From positions 269,429,315 to 269,493,314 of the forward strand of contig OY282560.1 of assembly GCA_958295665.1 (NCBI GenBank): a DNA stretch of 64,000 bases, in the 5' to 3' direction. This DNA comes from Tipula vernalis (lineage: Eukaryota > Arthropoda > Insecta > Diptera > Tipulidae). The position numbers and the translations under genes were made by a program. Below the pieces are notes generated by a model, which was given only the letters and a program-made list of their open reading frames with translations, was not told the origin of the DNA and did not search any database. Positions 34,003 to 48,262 of the stretch are shown here, one piece after another (the first letter of the stretch is position 1; each line of letters starts with the position of its first letter).

Positions 34003-34438
34003 AACAAAAAAAAAAAAGAACATAAAAAATTAAAACTTAATAAAGAAGTGAATTTAAATCGTTTAAACATTTAAAATTTTTAAACATTATTTTAGAAGTT
34101 TTAGCTTAGAATTGAGAAAGTCTTCATATTCGATCTCATAAAATGTTAATTTTTGTAATATGTAAACGGGAATGAAGTTTTTTACTAATTTTTACTAAAT
34201 AAAAATGGCGGCAGTAGCTATCCAAAAGCATACATTCAGGGGTATTTAATCAAGAAATAGAATTATAAAACTTAATTTTAAAAATTTGTGTTCTGTTTTA
34301 CTTTTTTCTAAATAATGTAGTCATAGAATATAGAATTTATTTGTTTCAATCAAATTAGATCGACTATTTAGTATAAACTGATATATTGATTTACTAAACA
34401 ACATCACAATTATAAAGCTAGATTTAGTTATATTTCAA
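34003..34438. other. AT-rich DNA before the satellite
   Basis: No gene and no satellite-like sequence until about 34439. Nothing else is recognisable here. Confidence 0.5.
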
Positions 34439-37400
34439 TAAGATTTACTATTAGTCAATGGGTTCAACATTATTTGTGTAAATTTTTAGAAAATACTAGG
34501 ATACTTGAAGTGAAAATGACTAACTTTAGTTGAATATCATATAACTTCAAGAAAACATTAAATTAAATTTTGCTAGTTAGGCATCAATCTCATTACGATT
34601 AACCGTTAGTCAATGGGTTCAACATTATTTGTGGACATGTTTAGAAAATTCGCTTGGATTTTACAACCCCTAGGATACTTGAAGTGAAAATTACTAACAT
34701 TAGATGAATACGATAAAACTTCAAGAAAACATTAAATTAAATTTTGCTAGTTAGGCACCAATCTCATTATGATTTACCGTTAGTCAATGGGTTCAACATC
34801 ATTTGTGGAAATTTTTAGAAAATTCGGTTAGATTTTACAACCCCTAGGATACTTGAAGTGAAAATTACTAACTTTAGTTGAATACCATAAAACTTCAAGA
34901 AAACATTAAATTAAATTTTGCCAATTAGGCATCAATCTCATTATGATTTACCGTTAGTCGATAGGTTCAACATTATTTGTGGACATTTTTAGAAAATTCG
35001 CTTGGATTTTACAACCCCTAGGATACTTGAAGTTAAAATTACTAACTTTAGATGAATATCATAAAATTTCAAGAAAACATTAAATTAAATGTTGCCAGTT
35101 AGGCATCAATCTCATTATGATTTACCGTTAGTCGATGGATTCAACATTATTTGTGGAAATTTTTAGAAAATTCGCTTGGATTTTACAACCCCTAGTGTAC
35201 TTGAAGTGAAAATTACTAACTTTAGTTGAATATCATATAACTTCAAGAAAACATTAAATTAAATTTTGCCAGTTAGGCATCAATCTCATTATGATTTACC
35301 GTTAGTCGATGGGTTCAACATTTTTTGTGTAAAGTTTTAGAAAATTCGTTGGATTTTACAACCCCTAGGATACTTGAAGTAAAAATTACTAACTTTAGTT
35401 GATTATCATATAACTTCAAGAAAACATTAAATTAAATTTTGCCAGTTAGGCATCAATCTCATTATGATTTACCGTTAGTCGATGGGTTCAACATTTTTTG
35501 TGTAAAGTTTTAGAAAATTCGTTGGATTTTACAACCCCTAGGATACTTGAAGTGAAAATTACTAACTTTAGTTGAATATCATATAACTTCAAGAAAACAT
35601 TAAATTAAATTTTGCCAGTTAGGCATCAATCTCATTATGATTTACCGTTAGTCGATGGGTTCAACATTTTTTGTGTAAAGTTTTAGAAAATTCGCTTGGA
35701 TTTTACAACCCCTAGGATACTTGAAGTGAAAATTACTAACTTTAGTTGAATATCATATAACTTCAAGAAAACATTAAATTAAATTTTGCCAGTTAGGCAT
35801 CAATCTCATTATGATTTACCGTTAGTCGATGGGTTCAACATTTTTTGTGTAAAGTTTTAGAAAATTCGTTGGATTTTACAACCCCTAGGATACTTGAAGT
35901 AAAAATTACTAACTTTAGTTGATTATCATATAACTTCAAGAAAACATTAAATTAAATTTTGCCAGTTAGGCATCAATCTTATTATGATTTACCGTTAGTC
36001 GATTAGTTCAACATTTTTTGTGAAAATTTTTAGAAAATTCGCTTGGATTTTACAACCCCTAGGATACTTGAAGTGAAAATTACTAACTTTAGTTGAATAT
36101 CATATAAATTCAAGAAAACATTAAATTAAATTTTGCCAGTTAGGCATCAATCTCATTATGATTTACCGTTAGTCAATGGGTTCAACATTATTTGAGGAAA
36201 TTTTTAGAAAATTCGCTTGGATTTTACAACCCCTAGGATACTTGAAGTGAAAATTACTAACTTTAGTTGAATATCATATAACTTCAAGAAAACATTAAAT
36301 TAAATTTTGCCAGTTAGGCATCAATCTCATTATGATTTACCGTTAGTCGATGGGTTCAACATTTTTTGTGTAAAGTTTTAGAAAATTCGTTGGATTTTAC
36401 AACCCCTAGGATACTTGAAGTAAAAATTACTAACTTTAGTTGATTATCATATAACTTCAAGAAAACATTAAATTAAATTTTGCCAGTTAGGCATCAATCT
36501 TATTATGATTTACCGTTAGTCGATGGGTTCAACATTATTTGTGGCAATTTTTAGAAAATTCGCTTGGATTTTACAACCCCTAGGATACTTGAAGTGAAAA
36601 TTACTAACTTTAGTTGAATATCATAAAACTTCAAGAAAACATTAAATTAAATTTTGCCAGTTAGGCATCAATCTCATTATGATTTACCGTTAGTCGATGG
36701 GTTCAACATTTTTTGTGTAAATGTCTAGAAAATTCGCTTGGATTTTACAACCCCTAGGATACTTGAAGTAAAAATTACTAACTTTAGTTGAATACCATAA
36801 AATTTCAAGAAAACATTAAATTAAATTTTGCCAGTTAGGCATCAATCTCATTATGATTTACCGTTAGTCAATGGGTTCAACATCATTTGTGGAAATTTTT
36901 AGAAAATTCGGTTAGATTTTACAACCCCTAGGATACTTGAAGTGAAAATTACTAACTTTAGTTGAATACCATAAAACTTCAAGAAAACATTAAATTAAAT
37001 TTTGCCAATTAGGCATCAATCTCATTATGATTTACCGTTAGTCGATAGGTTCAACATTATTTGTGGACATTTTTAGAAAATTCGCTTGGATTTTACAACC
37101 CCTAGGATACTTGAAGTTAAAATTACTAACTTTAGATGAATATCATAAAATTTCAAGAAAACATTAAATTAAATGTTGCCAGTTAGGCATCAATCTCATT
37201 ATGATTTACCGTTAGTCGATGGATTCAACATTATTTGTGGAAATTTTTAGAAAATTCGCTTGGATTTTACAACCCCTAGTGTACTTGAAGTGAAAATTAC
37301 TAACTTTAGTTGAATATCATATAACTTCAAGAAAACATTAAATTAAATTTTGCCAGTTAGGCATCAATCTCATTATGATTTACCGTTAGTCGATGGGTTC

Positions 37401-40400
37401 AACATTTTTTGTGTAAAGTTTTAGAAAATTCGTTGGATTTTACAACCCCTAGGATACTTGAAGTAAAAATTACTAACTTTAGTTGATTATCATATAACTT
37501 CAAGAAAACATTAAATTAAATTTTGCCAGTTAGGCATCAATCTCATTATGATTTACCGTTAGTCGATGGGTTCAACATTTTTTGTGTAAAGTTTTAGAAA
37601 ATTCGTTGGATTTTACAACCCCTAGGATACTTGAAGTGAAAATTTCTAACTTTAGTTGAATATCATATAACTTCAAGAAAACATTAAATTAAATTTTGCC
37701 AGTTAGGCATCAATCTCATTATGATTTACCGTTAGTCGATGGGTTCAACATTTTTTGTGTAAAGTTTTAGAAAATTCGCTTGGATTTTACAACCCCTAGG
37801 ATACTTGAAGTGAAAATTACTAACTTTAGTTGAATATCATATAACTTCAAGAAAACATTAAATTAAATTTTGCCAGTTAGGCATCAATCTCATTATGATT
37901 TACCGTTAGTCAATGGGTTCAACATCATTTGTGGAAATTTTTAGAAAATTCGGTTAGATTTTACAACCCCTAGGATACTTGAAGTGAAAATTACTAACTT
38001 TAGTTGAATACCATAAAACTTCAAGAAAACATTAAATTAAATTTTGCCAATTAGGCATCAATCTCATTATGATTTACCGTTAGTCGATAGGTTCAACATT
38101 ATTTGTGGACATTTTTAGAAAATTCGCTTGGATTTTACAACCCCTAGGATACTTGAAGTTAAAATTACTAACTTTAGATGAATATCATAAAATTTCAAGA
38201 AAACATTAAATTAAATGTTGCCAGTTAGGCATCAATCTCATTATGATTTACCGTTAGTCGATGGATTCAACATTATTTGTGGAAATTTTTAGAAAATTCG
38301 CTTGGATTTTACAACCCCTAGTGTACTTGAAGTGAAAATTACTAACTTTAGTTGAATATCATATAACTTCAAGAAAACATTAAATTAAATTTTGCCAGTT
38401 AGGCATCAATCTCATTATGATTTACCGTTAGTCGATGGGTTCAACATTTTTTGTGTAAAGTTTTAGAAAATTCGTTGGATTTTACAACCCCTAGGATACT
38501 TGAAGTAAAAATTACTAACTTTAGTTGATTATCATATAACTTCAAGAAAACATTAAATTAAATTTTGCCAGTTAGGCATCAATCTCATTATGATTTACCG
38601 TTAGTCGATGGGTTCAACATTTTTTGTGTAAAGTTTTAGAAAATTCGTTGGATTTTACAACCCCTAGGATACTTGAAGTGAAAATTACTAACTTTAGTTG
38701 AATATCATATAACTTCAAGAAAACATTAAATTAAATTTTGCCAGTTAGGCATCAATCTTATTATGATTTACCGTTAGTCGATGGGTTCAACATTTTTTGT
38801 GTAAAGTTTTAGAAAATTCCTTAGGATTTTACAACCCCTAGGATACTTGAAGTGAAAATTACTAACTTTAGTTGAATATCATATGTATAACTTCAAGAAA
38901 ACATTAAATTAAATTTTGCCAGTTAGGCATCAATCTCATTATGATTTACCGTTAGTCGATGGGTTCAACATTTTTTGTGTAAAGTTTTAGAAAATTCGTT
39001 GGATTTTACAACCCCTAGGATACTTGAAGTAAAAATTACTAACTTTAGTTGATTATCATATAACTTCAAGAAAACATTAAATTAAATTTTGCCAGTTAGG
39101 CATCAATCTTATTATGATTTACCGTTAGTCGATGAGTTCAACATTTTTTGTGGAAATTTTTAGAAAATTCGCTTGGATTTTACAACCCCTAGGATACTTG
39201 AAGTGAAAATTACTAACTTTAGTTGAATATCATATAAATTCAAGAAAACATTAAATTAAATTTTGCCAGTTAGGCATCAATCTCATTATGATTTACCGTT
39301 AGTCAATGGGTTCAACATTATTTGAGGAAATTTTTAGAAAATTCGCTTGGATTTTACAACCCCTAGGATACTTGAAGTGAAAATTACTAACTTTAGTTGA
39401 ATATCATATAACTTCAAGAAAACATTAAATTAAATTTTGCCAGTTAGGCATCAATCTCATTATGATTTACCGTTAGTCGATGGGTTCAACATTTTTTGTG
39501 TAAAGTTTTAGAAAATTCGTTGGATTTTACAACCCCTAGGATACTTGAAGTAAAAATTACTAACTTTAGTTGATTATCATATAACTTCAAGAAAACATTA
39601 AATTAAATTTTGCCAGTTAGGCATCAATCTTATTATGATTTACCGTTAGTCGATGGGTTCAACATTATTTGTGGCAATTTTTAGAAAATTCGCTTGGATT
39701 TTACAACCCCTAGGATACTTGAAGTGAAAATTACTAACTTTAGTTGAATATCATAAAATTTCAAGAAAACATTAAATTAAATTTTGCCAGTTAGGCATCA
39801 ATCTCATTATGATTTACCGTTAGTCGATGGGTTCAACATTTTTTGTGTAAATGTTTAGAAAATTCGCTTGGATTTTACAACCCCTAGGATACTTGAAGTG
39901 AAAACTACTAACTTTAGTTGAATATCATATAAATTCAAGAAAAAATTAAATTAAATTTTGCCAGTTAGGCATCAATCTCATTATGATTTACCGTTAGTAA
40001 ATGGGTTCAACATTATTTGTGGAAATTTTTAGACAATTCGCTTGGATTTTACAACCCCTAGGATACTTGAAGTGAAAATTACTAACATTAGATGAATACG
40101 ATAAAACTTCAAGAAAACATTAAATTAAATTTTGCTAGTTAGGCACCAATCTCATTACGATTAACCGTTAGTCAATGAGTTCAACATTATTTGTAGACAT
40201 TTTTAGAAAATTCGCTTGGATTTTACAACCCCTAGGATACTTGAAGTGAAAACTACTAACTTTAGTTGAATATCATATAAATTCAAGAAAAAATTAAATT
40301 AAATTTTGCCAGTTAGGCATCAATCTGATTATGATTTACCGTTAGTCAATGGGTTCAACATCATTTGTGGAAATTTTTAGAAAATTCGGTTAGATTTTAC

Positions 40401-43400
40401 AACCCCTAGGATACTTGAAGTGAAAATTACTAACTTTAGTTGAATACCATAAAATTTCAAGAAAACATTAAATTAAATTTTGCCAGTTAGGCATCAATCT
40501 CATTATGATTTACCGTTAGTCGATAGGTTCAACATTATTTGTGGACATTTTTAGAAAATTCGCTTGGATTTTACAACCCCTAGGATACTTGAAGTTAAAA
40601 TTACTAACTTTAGATGAATATCATAAAATTTCAAGAAAACATTAAATTAAATGTTGCCAGTTAGGCATCAATCTCATTATGATTTACCGTTAGTCGATGG
40701 ATTCAACATTATTTGTGGAAATTTTTAGAAAATTCGCTTGGATTTTACAACCCCTAGTGTACTTGAAGTGAAAATTACTAACTTTAGTTGAATATCATAT
40801 AACTTCAAGAAAACATTAAATTAAATTTTGCCAGTTAGGCATCAATCTCATTATGATTTACCGTTAGTCAATGGGTTCAACATTATTTGTGGAAATTTTT
40901 AGAAAATTCGCTTGGATTTTACAACCCCTAGGATACTTGAAGTGAAAATTACTAACTTTAGTTGATTATCATATAACTTCAAGAAAACATTAAATTAAAT
41001 TTTGCCAGTTAGGCATCAATCATATTATGATTTACCGTTAGTCGATGAGTTCAACATTTTTTGTGGAAATTTTTAGAAAATTCGCTTGGATTTTACAACC
41101 CCTAGGATACTTGAAGTGAAAATTACTAACTTTAGTTGAATATCATATAACTTCAAGAAAACATTAAATTAAATTTTGCCAGTTAGGCATCAATCTCATT
41201 ATGATTTACCGTTAGTCGATGGGTTCAACATTTTTTGTGTAAAGTTTTAGAAAATTCGCTTGGATTTTACAACCCCTAGGATACTTGAAGTGAAAATTAC
41301 TAACTTTAGTTGAATATCATATAACTTCAAGAAAACATTAAATTAAATTTTGCCAGTTAGGCATCAATCTCATTATGATTTACCGTTAGTCGATGGGTTC
41401 AACATTTTTTGTGTAAAGTTTTAGAAAATTCGTTGGATTTTACAACCCCTAGGATACTTGAAGTAAAAATTACTAACTTTAGTTGATTATCATATAACTT
41501 CAAGAAAACATTAAATTAAATTTTGCCAGTTAGGCATCAATCTCATTATGATTTACCGTTAGTCGATGGGTTCAACATTTTTTGTGTAAAGTTTTAGAAA
41601 ATTCGTTGGATTTTACAACCCCTAGGATACTTGAAGTGAAAATTACTAACTTTAGTTGAATATCATATAACTTCAAGAAAACATTAAATTAAATTTTGCC
41701 AGTTAGGCATCAATCTCATTATGATTTACCGTTAGTCGATGGGTTCAACATTTTTTGTGTAAAGTTTTAGAAAATTCCCTTGGATTTTACAACCCCTAGG
41801 ATACTTGAAGTGAAAATTACTAACTTTAGTTGAATATCATATAACTTCAAGAAAACATTAAATTAAATTTTGCCAGTTAGGCATCAATCTCATTATGATT
41901 TACCGTTAGTCGATGGGTTCAACATTTTTTGTGTAAAGTTTTAGAAAATTCGTTGGATTTTACAACCCCTAGGATACTTGAAGTAAAAATTACTAACTTT
42001 AGTTGATTATCATATAACTTCAAGAAAACATTAAATTAAATTTTGCCAGTTAGGCATCAATCTTATTATGATTTACCGTTAGTCGATGGGTTCAACATTA
42101 TTTGTGGCAATTTTTAGAAAATTCGCTTGGATTTTACAACCCCTAGGATACTTGAAGTGAAAATTACTAACTTTAGTTGAATATCATAAAACTTCAAGAA
42201 AACATTAAATTAAATTTTGCCAGTTAGGCATCAATCTCATTATGATTTACCGTTAGTCGATGGGTTCAACATTTTTTGTGTAAATGTTTAGAAAATTCGC
42301 TTGGATTTTACAACCCCTAGGATACTTGAAGTGAAAACTACTAACTTTAGTTGAATATCATATAAATTCAAGAAAAAATTAAATTAAATTTTGCCAGTTA
42401 GGCATCAATCTCATTATGATTTACCGTTAGTAAATGGGTTCAACATTATTTGTGGAAATTTTTAGAAAATTCGCTTGGATTTTACAACCCCTAGGATACT
42501 TGAAGTGAAAATTACTAACATTAGATGAATACGATAAAACTTCAAGAAAACATTAAATTAAATTTTGCTAGTTAGGCACCAATCTCATTACGATTAACCG
42601 TTAGTCAATGAGTTCAACATTATTTTTAGACATTTTTAGAAAATTCGCTTGGATTTTACAACCCCTAGGATACTTGAAGTGAAAACTACTAACTTTAGTT
42701 GAATATCATATAAATTCAAGAAAAAATTAAATTAAATTTTGCCAGTTAGGCATCAATCTCATTATGATTTACCGTTAGTCAATGGGTTCAACATCATTTG
42801 TGTAAATTTTTAGAAAATTCGGTTAGATTTTACAACCCCTAGGATACTTGAAGTGAAAATTACTAACTTTAGTTGAATACCATAAAACTTCAAGAAAACA
42901 TTAAATTAAATTTTGCCAGTTAGGCATCAATCTCATTATGATTTACCGTTAGTCGATAGGTTCAACATTATTTGTGGACATTTTTAGAAAATTCGCTTGG
43001 ATTTTACAACCCCTAGGATACTTGAAGTTAAAATTACTAACTTTAGATGAATATCATAAAATTTCAAGAAAACATTAAATTAAATGTTGCCAGTTAGGCA
43101 TCAATCTCATTATGATTTACCGTTAGTCGATGGATTCAACATTATTTGTGGAAATTTTTAGAAAATTCGCTTGGATTTTACAACCCCTAGTGTACTTGAA
43201 GTGAAAATTACTAACTTTAGTTGAATATCATATAACTTCAAGAAAACATTAAATTAAATTTTGCCAGTTAGGCATCAATCTCATTATGATTTACCGTTAG
43301 TCAATGGGTTCAACATTATTTGTGGAAATTTTTAGAAAATTCGCTTGGATTTTACAACCCCTAGGATACTTGAAGTGAAAATTACTAACTTTAGTTGATT

Positions 43401-46400
43401 ATCATATAACTTCAAGAAAACATTAAATTAAATTTTGCCAGTTAGGCATCAATCTTATTATGATTTACCGTTAGTCGATGAGTTCAACATTTTTTGTGGA
43501 AATTTTTAGAAAATTCGCTTGGATTTTACAACCCCTAGGATACTTGAAGTGAAAATTACTAACTTTAGTTGAATATCATATAACTTCAAGAAAACATTAA
43601 ATTAAATTTTGCCAGTTAGGCATCAATCTCATTATGATTTACCGTTAGTCGATGGGTTCAACATTTTTTGTGTAAAGTTTTAGAAAATTCGCTTGGATTT
43701 TACAACCCCTAGGATACTTGAAGTGAAAATTACTAACTTTAGTTGAATATCATATAACTTCAAGAAAACATTAAATTAAATTTTGCCAGTTAGGCATCAA
43801 TCTCATTATGATTTACCGTTAGTCGATGGGTTCAACATTTTTTGTGTAAAGTTTTAGAAAATTCGTTGGATTTTACAACCCCTAGGATACTTGAAGTAAA
43901 AATTACTAACTTTAGTTGATTATCATATAACTTCAAGAAAACATTATATTAAATTTTGCCAGTTAGGCATCAATCTCATTATGATTTACCGTTAGTCGAT
44001 GGGTTCAACATTTTTTGTGTAAAGTTTTAGAAAATTCGTTGGATTTTACAACCCCTAGGATACTTGAAGTGAAAATTACTAACTTTAGTTGAATATCATA
44101 TAACTTCAAGAAAACATTAAATTAAATTTTGCCAGTTAGGCATCAATCTCATTATGATTTACCGTTAGTCGATGGGTTCAACATTTTTTGTGTAAAGTTT
44201 TAGAAAATTCCCTTGGATTTTACAACCCCTAGGATACTTGAAGTGAAAATTACTAACTTTAGTTGAATATCATATAACTTCAAGAAAACATTAAATTAAA
44301 TTTTGCCAGTTAGGCATCAATCTCATTATGATTTACCGTTAGTCGATGGGTTCAACATTTTTTGTGTAAAGTTTTAGAAAATTCGTTGGATTTTACAACC
44401 CCTAGGATACTTGAAGTAAAAATTACTAACTTTAGTTGATTATCATATAACTTCAAGAAAACATTAAATTAAATTTTGCCAGTTAGGCATCAATCTTATT
44501 ATGATTTACCGTTAGTCGATGAGTTCAACATTTTTTGTGTAAATTTTTAGAAAATTCGCTTGGATTTTACAACCCCTAGGATACTTGAAGTGAAAATTAC
44601 TAACTTTAGTTGAATATCATATAAATTCAAGAAAACATTAAATTAAATTTTGCCAGTTAGGCATCAATCTCATTATGATTTACCGTTAGTCAATGGGTTC
44701 AACATTATTTGAGGAAATTTTTAGAAAATTCGCTTGGATTTTACAACCCCTAGGATACTTGAAGTAAAAATTACTAACTTTAGTTGATTATCATATAACT
44801 TCAAGAAAACATTAAATTAAATTTTGCCAGTTAGGCATCAATCTTATTATGATTTACCGTTAGTCGATGGGTTCAACATTATTTGTGGAAATTTTTTAGA
44901 AAATTCGCGTGGATTTTACAACCCCTAGGATACTTGAAGTAAAAATTACTAACTTTAGTTGAATACCATAAAACTTCAAAAAATCATTAAATTAAATTTT
45001 GCCAGTTAGTCATCAATCTCATTATGATTTACCGTTAGTCGATGGGTTCAACATTTTTTGTGGAAATTTTTAGAAAATTCGCTTGGATTTTACAAACCCT
45101 AGGATACTTGAAGTAAAAATTACTAAGTTTAGTTGATTATCATATAACTTCAAGAAAACATTAAATTAAATTTTGCCAGTTAGGCATCAATCTTATTATG
45201 ATTTACCGTTAGTCGATGGGTTCAACATTATTTGTGTAAATTTTTAGAAAATTCGCTTGGATTTTACAACCCCTAGGATACTTGAAGTGAAAATTACTAA
45301 CTTTAGTTGAATACCATAAAACTTCAAGAAAACATTAAATTAAATTTTGCCAGTTAGGCATCAATCTCATTATGATTTACCGTTAGTCGATGGGTTCAAC
45401 ATTTTTTGTGTAAATTTTTAGAAAATTCGCTTGGATTTTACAACCCCTAGGATACTTGAAGTAAAAATTACTAACTTTAGTTTATCATATAACTTCAAGA
45501 AAACATTAAATTAAATTTTGCCAGTTAGGCATCAATCTCATTATAATTTACCGTTAGTCGATGGGTTCAACATTATTTGTGGAAATTTTTAGAAAATTCG
45601 CTTGGATTTTACAACCCCTAGGATACTTGAAGTGAAAATTACTAACTTTAGTTGAATATCATATAACTTCAAGAAAACATTAAATTAAATTTTGCCAGTT
45701 AGGCATCAACCTCATTATGATTTACCGTTAGTCGATGGGTTCAACATTTTTTGTGTAAAGTTTTAGAAAATTCGTTGGATTTTACAACCCCTAGGATACT
45801 TGAAGTAAAAATTACTAACTTTAGTTGATTATCATATAACTTCAAGAAAACATTAAATTAAATTTTGCCAGTTAGGCATCAATCTTATTATGATTTACCG
45901 TTAGTCGATGAGTTCAACATTTTTTGTGGAAATTTTTAGAAAATTCGCTTGGATTTTACAACCCCTAGGATACTTGAAGTGAAAATTACTAACTTTAGTT
46001 GAATATCATATAACTTCAAGAAAACATTAAATTAAATTTTGCCAGTTAGGCATCAATCTCATTATGATTTACCGTTAGTCGATGGGTTCAACATTTTTTG
46101 TGTAAAGTTTTAGAAAATTCGTTGGATTTTACAACCCCTAGGATACTTGAAGTAAAAATTACTAACTTTAGTTGATTATCATATAACTTCAAGAAAACAT
46201 TAAATTAAATTTTGCCAGTTAGGAATCAATCTCATTATGATTTACCGTTAGTCAATGAGTTCAACATTATTTGTGGAATTTTTTAGAAAATTCACTTGGA
46301 TTTTACAACCCCTAGGATACTTGAAGTGAAAATTACTAACTTTAGTTGAATATCATAAAACTTCAAGAAAACATTAAATTAAATTTTGCCAGTTAGGCAT

Positions 46401-46607
46401 CAATCTCATTATGATTTACCGTTAGTCGATGGGTTCAACATTTTTTGTGTAAATGTTTAGAAAATTCGCTTGGATTTTACAACCCCTAGGATACTTGAAG
46501 TGAAAACTACTAACTTTAGTTGAATATCATATAAATTCAAGAAAAAATTAAATTAAATTTTGCCAGTTAGGCATCAATCTCATTACGATTTACCGTTAGT
46601 CGATGGG

Positions 46608-46985
46608 TTTTTTTTTTTTTTTTTTTTTTTTTAAACTATGCAATCTTTTCTGGGGCTCAAGGCACTCCCAACTCTTTCGCAGTTAATTTTACCGTCCTAC
46701 TTTACGCAGTATTAGCCAAATCGAGGACGTACGGCTATAGACCCGCTTTGTATAAACCTCCTGCACATTGCATTGCTTCATGCCAACCTATAGTGCTGAC
46801 ATGAAAGGTGGGTCGGCCCATGGATTCTGCACTCTCAACAGGGGGTCATAGTTGTGTTCATCGTCATCACCGATCGTAATCAGATGATGAAAAATCCCTT
46901 TTGCATCCCGCCCCTATCGGGATTCGAACCCGGTACCTCCCGATCCAAACGCCGCAGCATTAACCACTGCGCCGTTTGCTCGGTC
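46608..46985 (-). mobile_element. tRNA-derived SINE inserted in the satellite
   Basis: Read on the minus strand, the element starts near 46985 and ends in a tail of 25 A residues (T run at 46608-46632). It contains an RNA polymerase III promoter: an A box GGCGCAGTGGTTAATGC (46973-46957) and a B box GGGTTCGAATCCC (46931-46919), correctly spaced. The following ~280 bp is a non-tRNA body. There is no clear target duplication. About 50 bp of the satellite monomer (from CAACATT to TACAACC) is missing at the insertion, so the site is a deletion. Confidence 0.88.
46919..46973 (-). promoter_or_regulatory. RNA polymerase III internal promoter (A and B boxes) of the SINE
   Basis: The B box is the classical GGTTCGAATCC. 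The A box lies about 25 bp upstream with the AGTGG core. The folded head is not a complete tRNA, so this is a promoter inside a retroposon rather than a functional tRNA gene. Confidence 0.85.
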
Positions 46986-47524
46986 CCTAGGATACTTGAA
47001 GTGAAAATTACTAACTTTAGTTGAATATCATATAACTTCAAGAAAACATTAAATTAAATTTTGCCAGTTAGGCATCAATCTCATTACGATTTACCGTTAG
47101 TCGATGGGTTCAACATTTTTTGTGTATATTTTTAGAAAATTCGCTTGGATTTTACAACCCCTAGGATACTTGAAGTTAAAATTACTAAGTTTAGTTGATT
47201 ATCATATAACTTCAAGAAAACATTAAATTAAATTTTGCCAGTTAGGCATCAATCTTATTATGATTTACCGTTAGTCGATGGGTTCAACATTATTTGTGGA
47301 AATTTTTAGAAAATTCGCTTGGATTTTACAACCCCTAGGATACTTGAAGTGAAAATTACTAACTTTAGTTGAATACCATAAAACTTCAAGAAAACATTAA
47401 ATTAAATTTTGCCAGTTAGGCATCAATCTCATTATGATTTACCGTTAGTCGATGGGTTCAACATTTTTTTGTAAATTTATAGAAAATTCGCTTGGATTTT
47501 ACAACCCCTAGGATACTTGAAGTT

Positions 47525-47623
47525 TTATTCGTTTTAATAAATTCAAATGATGATTCCGAGTTACTAAACTGTGTGGAACCATTTCCAAAATTTAAAAAAA
47601 CTAAATTTACCAAATTTACCAAA
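47525..47623. other. spacer at the satellite inversion point
   Basis: About 100 bp of non-satellite sequence separates the last forward monomer from the first reversed one. It includes a short repeated CTAAATTTACCAAATTTACCAA stretch. No transposon end was recognised. Confidence 0.7.
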
Positions 47624-48262
47624 CCCATTGACTAACGGTAAATCATAATGAGATTGATGCCTAACTGGCAAAATTTAATTTAATGTTTTCTTGAAGTTAT
47701 ATGATATTCAAATAAAGTTAGTAATTTTCACTTTAAGTATCCTAGGGGTTGTAAAATCCAAGCGAATTTTCTAAAAATTTCCAAAAATATTGTTCAACCC
47801 ATTGACTAACGGTAAATCATAATGAGATTGATGCCTAACTGGCAAAATTTAATTTAATGTTTTCGTGAAGTTTCCACAAATAATGTTGAACCCATTGACT
47901 AACGGTAAATCATAATGAGATTGATGTCTAACTGGCAAAATTTAATTTAATGTTTTCTTGACGTTTTATCATATTCATCTAAAGTTAGTAATTTTCACTT
48001 CAAGTATCCTAGGGGTTGTAAAATCCAAGCGAATTTTCTAAAAATTTCCACAAATAATGTTGAACCCATTGACTAACGGTAAATCATAATGAGATTGATG
48101 CCTAACTGGCAAAATTTAATTTAATGTTTTCTTGACGTTTTATGATATTCATCTAAAGTTAGTAATTTTCACTTCAAGTATCCTAGGGGTTGTAAAATCC
48201 AAGCGAATTTTCTAAAAATTCCCACAAATAATGTTGAACCCATTGACTAACGGTATATAATA
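47624..48262 (-). repeat. satellite monomers in inverted orientation
   Basis: Three to four monomers of the same 174-bp family run in the opposite direction (GACTAACGGTAAATCATAAT, GCCTAACTGGCAAAATTTAA, CCTAGGGGTTGTAAAATCC). One of them has an internal deletion near 47868, where the frame of the monomer jumps from TTCGTGAAG to TTTCCACAAA. The monomers are more diverged than those in the main array, as expected at an array edge. Confidence 0.92.

Larger units (their letters stand above)
34439..47524 (+). repeat. 174-bp satellite array with higher-order repeats
   Basis: About 73 head-to-tail monomers of 173-174 bp. Each monomer contains the order GATTTACCGTTAGTC, GGTTCAACATT, TTTTAGAAAATTCG, GATTTTACAACCCCTAGGAT, ACTTGAAGT, TACTAACTTTAG, CTTCAAGAAAACATTAAATT and GCCAGTTAGGCATCAATC. 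Monomer variants recur in fixed order. A CATCATTTG/CGGTTAG variant followed by CGATAGG and CGATGGA variants marks the start of each higher-order unit, at about 34780, 36866, 37910, 40345 and 42776. The unit lengths are therefore 12, 6, 14 and 14 monomers. The first monomer is partly deleted. There is no coding potential. Length and organisation are typical of centromeric or pericentromeric satellites, but centromere function is only a possibility. Confidence 0.95.

Noticed and set aside
46919..46973. A tRNA gene on the minus strand
   Set aside because: The A and B boxes are good, but the head does not close into a full cloverleaf and it continues into a SINE body with an A tail.
34439..48262. 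CRISPR-like or coding interpretation of the regular 174-bp array
   Set aside because: The repeats are directly adjacent with no unique spacers, all frames contain stops, and the context is eukaryotic satellite.
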